From Acestrorhynchus altus (Eukaryota; Chordata; Actinopteri; Characiformes; Acestrorhynchidae): a stretch of 64,000 nucleotides of DNA. The notes under the pieces were generated by a model. The model saw only the letters and a program-made list of their open reading frames with translations. It did no database searches and was not told where the DNA came from. Shown piece by piece: positions 26,301-35,911 of the stretch. The stretch's first letter is position 1. Each line of letters begins with the position of its first letter. The stretch spans positions 17,747,950 to 17,811,949 of the forward strand of contig CM067507.1 in NCBI GenBank assembly GCA_034509495.1, written 5' to 3'. A program made the translations under genes and the position numbers.

Positions 26301-29006
26301 AATGGTGTTATTACATGTCAGCTTTGGTTCAATTAAAAACGAATCCTAGTGCGATTGACCTGTTGGTGCAATTCATTAAAGTGTGAACGAATTCTGGTGT
26401 TGATGAATAGAGAATAAACCATAGGAATTCAAATTAATCAAACGCAGGACATGAGGTAATAAGATTGTTGTGCTATAGGTAGCCTTGCAGCTACAGCTAT
26501 GCACAGGCATGGGGCCACAAAATCTTCCAATAAGCCTGCCCGCCTCTCCCAACTTCATGCCGTCTATGTCTGTCCACTTCATTATGAGTCTCCGTGTAGA
26601 CCAGTCCAAATCTCTGATTAGCAGGGTTGTGTCCTGAACCACACGTTACTACACTACACATTGTCTAACTAGTCATCATTAGAATTGCATTCATTAGTGT
26701 AGCTGCTTCAGTAACCACAAGAATACTACATACTACTATTTACTATCAGTTTACTACTGATACCAATTTACTATATACAGACAACAACAGTGTAATAAAT
26801 ACTTCAACTACTAGCCTGTAAAATGTAAAAAAGTGATTAATATGCAAGGAATCCGTCATAATTGAATCTAAAAAACTGTCAAAAAACAGTCAGAAGTGAC
26901 ATTTTTGGTTCTTCTGTTGGATGAGAAAAAGGCAGAAAATTTTAGCCATGAAAAAAAGCTTACATACATAAAAAAGTCTAAAGTGTTAAAATCTTAAAAT
27001 TACTGAATAAATTATGAGTGACAATGAAAATGAGAAACGAGGGTAAAAAACAAACAAACTCAAGAGCCCCACACAAACACAAACCTGATTTGAACTAAAA
27101 ATGCAACATACTGCTCAATACGCAGAAAGGGAGAGTGTTGCCAATATAAAGGTCAACGTTTAATTTCTAGAAGTGTTGTTTTTTTTTTTCCTGGAAGTCA
27201 CTGCCTGCAACGTTTGGCGAAACTCCATGTCATTATGGCAGCTTTCTGCACACTGCCTGGCTTTCAGCAATGGCCACGCAAGAATAGTTTCAATACCTGG
27301 GTTTTTCCAGCAGTTACCTTAAGTTTCCACTGCTTCCCCAAACAGGCACATTTTCACTGACTGACCAGCAACAATAAATTTACTGTGCTGGAGATCCGAT
27401 GGGACACTCAATCTTTATTCTCAACATCCAATCCCTGCATTAACAGATGATATGAATAAGTTGCTCTTTTCGCACTGGGCCTGCACTGTAACAAGACCTC
27501 AGGTCTGGATTTTGCAAGCCTGGCTTCCTCCGTTAAATGACTGCGTTTCCCACGTTAAATGAGTTCTGCAGCCTAACCTCTCCCATACTAGGGTCCGTCT
27601 GAGGAGATGGGAGGTCCAGAGCAAATGAGTGAGGTGGGAGGAAGAAACACAAGTCTGAACAGTGGAAAAAAGTAAAGGCAGGTATTGAGCGAGAATGAGT
27701 CTACAACAATGCAGGGTTAACAACGCAGCAGCTCGAGATCATGCTTTTGGAGGAAGAATGCAAAAATCAGAGCTTAGGAGCAATTTGGGCTTATTTACAA
27801 TAAGCGGCAGTGCCATAAACAATTCTGGCTTCTCTGTACAGGGGTCTCATCTACTCAAGTGTTTGATGTGTGTAACATGGAACATTATGCCTTTTTTAAA
27901 GCTCTTTACAAATAAGAAGTCTCTCTCATCATCATGTCACAACTTCTTTTTCATGCGTTTGAGTAAATGAGAACGGCTTTGGAGCACCATTCCAAAATTC
28001 AATGGAAGAAGAAAAAGGGAAAAAATGTTTACAGCGGATGTCTGCTCTCACAGACTGTGCCAGTCCTCTCACAGCTGTGAGGTAGAACCAGCAGGCACCA
28101 CATGAAAATTTCACATGATGGAGAAGAGCATGGAGAGAAGATCAGAAGATCATGTTTCCACTGCTGTAGATATTTAAGTGCAATGTTTCAATCACAGAAC
28201 CATCTTTGCTAACTACTACAACCAACTGAATGAGTAAAAATGAAAAGCATTAGCGATGCATGTTGCTCTAGACTCTGTTGAATCATTTGTGAGTCAGCTA
28301 GAGGTCATCTAATGCAGTTCATGACAGCTTTCAATTTTGAGCCTCAGGCTATAATAGAAGTCTGTATGTTTATCATTAGTAGGCCTACATCTTGAAATTC
28401 AGTCACAAAGCACTTCTGCCAGTACTGTTGACAGATTCCTAAACTGATGTAAACAGTCTCAAGCTGCAAGTTACAGTCAAACGCATGACTGGCCTGGCCC
28501 CTTTCCCTTCTGCTGCGGCAAAGCCTGTGGGTATACAGACAAACAAATAAGCAAACAGCATGAATGACAAATACTTTGCAAATCTAACAAACAGAGAAAA
28601 AAAGCACAACGTTTCTCTTGAAATTGTTGATATATTTGAAGTTGGGCCACATTTGTAGTATTCATTACCAAGTATCTGTCCTCCACATAAGGACAATTTT
28701 CTACAGACACTAATGAATCATCTTTGAGTGCAGGTCTGTGAGGCAGGCTGAATAATGAGAGTATGTTACTTGTGAGAAGGCTGGCTAAATGGCTCTGTGA
28801 GAAACACTCAGCACCAGGGTAGTCTGATAACTCAGCCAGGCGTGGAGCTTCCAGCACGCTCCCAGCCCAGGGCAGTGGTGACAATGGGTACCTCTCTTCA
28901 GCACTACCTCCTCACAGTGTGGCCTCGGGAAAAGAGCAGGAGGGAGGGGAAGCTGGAGCAGGTCAGAATCTGTCTATTCCCAGGCTTTTTTTCTCCCTCA
29001 GTGGGG

Positions 29007-29040
<34 letters not shown>

Positions 29041-29454
29041 CACGCACACACACACAATAGCCAGACAGCACTGCATGGAGCCCTGCACTTCGGCCACTCT
29101 CGCGCACAAGTTCATCTTTCACTCATTTCTGCAGGCAGTGGGAGAGAAGCCACAAACACCAGAGCCCGAGCAATGAGCCCTTTGTTTATAGAGGAAATAA
29201 GAAGTACGCATGTGTAACGTGGATACTGCCAGTACTCTCAGTGAACTGCAATTATCTTCCCCCACAAACCTACTCTGGTATTATCTGATTTCCAAAGTAT
29301 TCCACTGGTGAAAATTATTTAATCCAAAGGCCTCGGTGCACCCCTGCCCCAATCTTCCACCAGACAAAAAACAAACAAACAAAATGAACAGAAGAGTACT
29401 ACTGTAGCTGGGAATTTTTAACACTATTGGGGGGTGGAGGGGTTTACAAGAAGA

Positions 29455-29486
<32 letters not shown>

Positions 29487-31570
29487 TGCACTGGTGTGCT
29501 TTACACATTAAAGCAAAGAAAGCAATAGGGAAAAAGGTGTTAAAAGAAATGTAATGAACCATAAAAATGAAATGAGAAAATGTCATTGTGTGTTCAGTAT
29601 AACCCTGAAATGTCTTGAGGTCTAAATGGAACATCTCACAAAATATTATAGTGCTGCAAAGTTAGGGAATCCTGACTAAGTGTGATCTGGCCACAGACTC
29701 CCCATCAATAATCCACAGGCAGGGACTCTGCCAGCAAGAAGCCTGAAGTCAGATTATGAAGTCTGCCACTGAGTACTTGGCACAGTAAAAACTACTCACC
29801 AGGCTCGCGTAGCAGTGAAAACATGAAGATAACAGGCCATAATATTCACTTTTCACAATTACTAATCAAGCACTTTTGAAGTCACTTCAAAAGCTGCTTA
29901 AAAAGAAAAACATGCCAAACAAATTACACAATGGACACCTAAACTTTTATTAGCTGTAGTAAAAGCGTACATATCACAGTTTGAACTCCGATTTGAAGTC
30001 AGAATTCTATCTTCCATACCTTCATTGATTAAAAATAAAAAAACATCTTTAACGGCATGCCCAACATTTGGCACTGTCCAGTGCTGAAATGGCACAACAA
30101 AGAAAATTTCTCCACCATGGAAATAATGCTCTTCCTTAATTAATAGTGTAAAGAAACTTTATATTGTTGAAGAAATAAAAACCTTTATCTGTAAGAGTGA
30201 AAGACTGCACTTGAATATCATGAGCATATTCTGTTAGTATACATGTATACACACATTGTATGCTTTCAAGTCAGTATACCTCAAACCCAGTCCTGGCATC
30301 TCCCTGCTCTGCACACATATAGGACTGCCTGCTTTAACACCCCCCTCTCCACCCACCCACCAACTCTGAAAGGACTTTGGTAATGAAATGATTCGTGTTT
30401 GAGAAACACCAAGTTAAGGGAAAGCGTGTTAGGGCTAATCTCAATGATTATGTGGGAGTAGGGCTGGTGACTGCATTTAATGTCTAAAAGGCTGAACGCA
30501 TGGTCATATACACCCCAGTGAAATCACAGTGCAGGAACGACAGGACAAATGACAAGGCTGTAAATATAATCAGAGACCTACCAGAACCCTGAAGAAGTAG
30601 AGGTATTCCGCGGCACCAGAGTAATTCCCACACTCATACTGGAACTTTGCGTATCTGTACAACGTGTCCAAATATTCTTGCCTAAACTGGGAACAAAAAG
30701 TGGAATTACACAGAGAGACTCTAACAATTTTCTTTCAGCTGCAATGCTTAAGCACTGTACCTGTGAATGTCTTCACAATATGAAATAGATCTAACACTCC
30801 CTCAAACTCAGTAGATTCTGTGGACAGGACTATCTGAGTGTTTTGAACATGTATTGGAAGATGCTAAATATATCCCTGTAGCACATTTAAGTTTGGACAT
30901 AAATGGTAGCAGCACTCTGTTTCTCAACCTAAAAAGTCACTGCTGGTCAGTGAAAAGTCTGGAATAGCTGCAGGGCGCACAGGGGTTCAGAGGGGGCTGC
31001 TTAAAGGTTGTTAATGTGAATGACCCCTGTGTTAGTGCAGTAAAAGCACCAAGGCCAGTGAACTGAGGTGCACTGAGGACAGGCCCCAGGTCAGTGGGAT
31101 GTCGGGGATGGAGGGGAGTGCCGTCACGTCAAATATAGAATCCCCAAGCATTTTTGCGGCCAGACCCACGGGTTTCGAGCTGTTCAGTTTATTCTTAACA
31201 ATTCACCACAGAATGTAAATGTCTGCAGAAATTTCTGCAAGCCATAAAAACCCTGAAAATGAGTTAAGGTTTTGGGAAGTCATTTAACGTCTCCATGCTC
31301 AGGGCTGCCCCTCCTGTCGGCCCCCCAAAACAAGGCAGAGTTCACAGAGAAGTCATGAGAACTCCTCGCAGCAGTGGAGGAGACAGTAGAGTTACTTACA
31401 CCATGCTTGTCGGCCAGATAGTCAAACAGCATACGCCCGTCCCTGGAACAGGAAAAAAAAAAAAAAAAAAAAAACATTCTGCGGTAAGACTAAGTTGCAG
31501 TTTAAGAAACATAACAAATATTTTTTTCTGTTATAAAATACAACAAATGTAAAACAAGGGGATGACAAAA

Positions 31571-31602
<32 letters not shown>

Positions 31603-31689
31603 GATGTCAGATGGTTTTAACTAAATCATTAAGAACAATGACTTTTGGCTTGAAAATTACAAGATTCACAAATATTGCACTACTTAAAA

Positions 31690-31734
<45 letters not shown>

Positions 31735-32166
31735 AAAAAAAAAAAAAAAAAAAAAAAATCACATTTCCTTGTGATTTCAGTCAGAAAAATAGGTGCGAGG
31801 GCTGGCAACCATGCTTTCTGCATCTACTCCCCCGCCAAATGTGGCAGGCCTCTAAAGAACCAGCAAATGAAACAGTTCTTCTCTGAATTGCAGACAGAAA
31901 AGAAGAGGGGTTGGTTTATTTTATTTGAGGGGAGCTTCAAAGGCTGTTTATAAAGGCGTGCTCCTATTGCACTGCTTCTGTGCCATTATACTGTCATCCA
32001 ACAGATGCTGAAACTCTGGGTGGAGAACAATCTCCCTTAATGGCCACTTATGAGAGCCCTCCAAACTTTGACCACCTTTGCTTTCAACCACCCCCCCACT
32101 AATTTCTTCAGTCATACAGTCATCACTGTTGTTGTTTACAAGCTCTCGCACGTTTGTGCATGAATG

Positions 32167-32222
<56 letters not shown>

Positions 32223-35200
32223 GTAGCTAAGACCCTGCTCTCAGTCAGATCTCAGCAGCTCTTCCTGGGCAGCGTCCCGGGCCGCGCAGCAGCCTCCCTG
32301 TGGAGGTGAAGGTGCTGCCGCTGAGTTCTGTAGGTGGGAACACTCAGTCCTCAGCAGTTTAACACCGCTCACCCACAATCATGCCCGCCTACACTCATCC
32401 ATCCTGGTTCCATCAATGTAAACAACAGGCCAACCTTTCCTCAGAGATGATCAGATTTGCTCTAGAACAGTGTCAGCTCTGAGCAACAGAGAACAGGCAC
32501 AAGTACAGCAAACGAGCCATGCTAAACATGATTCAGTGGACAGGGAACAAGGCACCTATTACCCACAGGAACAAATAAATAAAAGTCCCATTCCACATTT
32601 CCTGGTGGCATTTCAGCTTGTGAGCACCAGACACCCAAAAATGTCCCGCGGCAGTAAATATTCCAGATCGAACAAGTAAACTTCGAAGCTGCTCGTTAAT
32701 TAGGAGCAGACAAGCATCTGAGTAGCTTAATTAAAACTGCACCCACTTCTTAAGCCACAGCAATCCTCAGTGCTGATAAATGTGTTTGAGGCAAAAATGC
32801 CGTCTTGCTTTCAAGCCGTGCCTAGTGGTCTGCCACCTGCAAGGACTCTCACAAGAAGCAGAGAAGCAGCCTGCAGACTTCATTCTGTATGATTTCCTGA
32901 AGCTTGCAGCCCTATGAAACAAAGTGACTCATTGTATTAGTCTCAGGAGGTGAGACAGAATGAACCCATGCTTTGTGTTGCACACATGAAGAAAAGCAGT
33001 ACTGAACAAGTGACCGCATCATGTTACAGATGGGCACGGACAAAATTAGCCCATTGCTGAAAATTTTTTCCCTTTCAAATGAACAAGCATCATCTATAAA
33101 CAAATCACACATTGCTCAAAAAAGAATATTAACAAAATAAGAAGCTTTACTGACTATACACTTAAGCAGTACTGTATAGTACAGAATTATATACAATAAT
33201 GAAAACTTATGTGATTATGATATTTAAGGTTCAGCATAAAACCCTTAATTATTTCCACCAAAGATCATGGCATGTAAATTATTTTACTTGTCCATTGTTT
33301 CAGATTTTTTAGATTTAATAAATAGTTCACCTGTGGTATATATATATATATATATAGTTAAATATGTTCATAGATCTGCCATCAACTTCTCATACAACAA
33401 AACGGACATGACCGCAATACATTTTTGCTGATTTTGATATCCATTGTGTATTTATCAGCTTGTTAACATTCAGAGTATATTGTGATTTGGAGTGAAATGC
33501 AGCTTCTGAAGCTAAAGCTCATTAAGAGGTGAACACATTTAGGCTTAGGCCAATTAAAACACCCAAAACTGGGTAAAATTAAGGGGCAAAATCCTTTCAT
33601 CTGATTACTTTTTACTTCAAGACAGAAACTGTGTCTATATAAGAGTCACATGACAGAACAAATACAGAACAATGAAGGAACAAATCAAGTGATCTTTTCA
33701 CAACACACTGACTAGTCTCTTTATATTAACAATTAAAATCATGTCCAATATATTCCAAAACAACTGCAAAAGAACATTACACTGTTTTTCAGGGGGTGAC
33801 TGAAACAACCTTTAACATGTCTTTTATTTCACTAAGCATCTACAAGAAAATGGCTAAAACCACAAACAGTGATTATCTGTGTTTTTGCAAATGCAATGGA
33901 ACATTTAAGGACAAGACCTTTTGACTTGAAGAGTGTCTTGAATAAAAAGAAAATACATAAACATACCTCTAATCCTCCCAATTCAGACTGTGATAAGATA
34001 TAACAGTCTTTGATAAACGAAACATCTTGCCAAAGAACTAAGTCTCAACACTGAGTCTGACCAAAAATTTTAATTATGACAATGTCAGCACCAAAAACAT
34101 AGCCTTAACACCACAGGATCTTGTTGCATTTTGCTCATGTTTTTTCAAATTTCAAAGTGGAGAGTTTACGCTGAACAACTTGCAGGCTAATTCCATTCTA
34201 GCATGGATTTTACTTTGTCTGCAACTCTCAGCTAAGACACTTAAATATGTCTAACTGTCTTTGCACAAACAAAATGGAGGAGCTCAATCCTGAACGAGTG
34301 TCAATCTCTCAATTTAAATCTAGCACAAAATTCATTCAAGTTTACACTAATAATTAAAAAAGGTGGCACCTAGAAGAAACCAACAAAGAGCAATGAATCT
34401 TGGTTTGTAGGTTTGACATTGTGAACAATGCAAATGATTCAAGTTTCTCATGTGAAAAGCAGGGAGGGGCCTTATCGCTGTACCTGACTTGCTAGATCAG
34501 GTCTTCCTGTTGCTCATGCTTTCCATTCTGACTTGTTAAAAGTTTCATTGGTAGCATCCTTTGCAAGTGACGTGTGCCTGGGAGAAGAGTTTGAAAGCAA
34601 TTTGAGCATCTTAGTAAGCAGGGTGGTCTTAGACATAGTGCATTCCATACCAGTCATTTGGATATTACCATAGCTAGCTGTTGCTGGCGGAGGATAAAAG
34701 GCAGCACACAGAAGCAACATGAAGGATCAAAGACCTACATGTAGCCCAGAAAAGGAGAACCAACATATTGTTAAATATGTGCTAAATGACCCAACCGCCA
34801 TAACTGCAGACATTCATGGAGGCAGGAATGCCCCCAATGAGTTCTCCTGTTAGTGCCAGGACCATTATCAGATGGCTGCATGATAAAGAACTACAGGCAC
34901 ACAGACCATTATGATGACTGCTCTTAACACAGACTGTCCTGGAGTGACCCAGAATCGACAAGCGTGACTAGTGGCACTTTGTCACACTAGGGATGACCAA
35001 CAAATCCACTTCTGCTACCTGATTGAATAGCATGCATGTGGGATGCTATTGGATGCACAATCAACACTCTAGCCCTACTTACAGGTAGGCATACTTACCA
35101 GCACACAGAGAACATTGGTGTTTACAACTAGAGAAAAGGTCTTTATATGAAGTGTATTAGACTAGTCTGTTTTTTGATTTGTGCATACAACAAAATGTAA

Positions 35201-35692
35201 AAACCTCACGAACTGTGACTATTAAAAAACAAAGTGCAACACTGAAAGAAAAACAATGAATGTGAGCATCAGAACAGATAAATGAAATAAAAACAAGTGT
35301 GTGTGTTATCCAAGTAACTGTTTGACTTGCTCAGAATTGGATATCAATTTAACTAGTGGAGTAATAGTGGAGTAACTGTCTCACTGTCCCTGAAGGTTTT
35401 CTGAATTTTTACTGTGAGAATTTCATTGCATTCAGCAACAAAGGGCATTATTGAGGTCAGGATCACCAAGCAGTTCTGTACTGTTTTCCAATTTCCTGCT
35501 CAACCCACCTGATCTAACTCACCTGTTAATTGCCAAGCTTAATAGGTCTGTTAGAGCAAGACAACCGGCTAACAGTGCTGGATTCTGGCCCCCATGCATT
35601 TGACAAATAGCCACTACTAATGCCAATAAAGTAGCAGTGCATTATTAGAAAATTGTCAGGATTTCTTACTGAATTTCTGATTGACAGGTTGA

Positions 35693-35723
<31 letters not shown>

Positions 35724-35841
35724 GCTATAACCCATCCTGATCAACAGTTTAAAAAGAGGTATGAAATATGTCACTTTACATGTAATAAATATCACACTAA
35801 TTTGTTCACAATTGTCCAATTTTCTGTGATGCATTAATATT

Positions 35842-35911
<70 letters not shown>

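Larger units (their letters stand above)
22561..30581 (-). other. eif3e: eif3e intron 5, the longest intron
   Basis: An 8-kb intron. It carries a MITE-like element (23573-24010), an AC microsatellite (29008-29056), a GT/AT microsatellite (29455-29486) and a degenerate dispersed element (30275-30420). Between 24010 and 29000 no repeat family or coding exon was recognised. Confidence 0.75.

Noticed and set aside
28797..29176. Overlapping frames on both strands around the AC repeat
   Set aside because: The frames are kept open by the microsatellite (Thr-His or Cys-Val repeats) and have no coding features.
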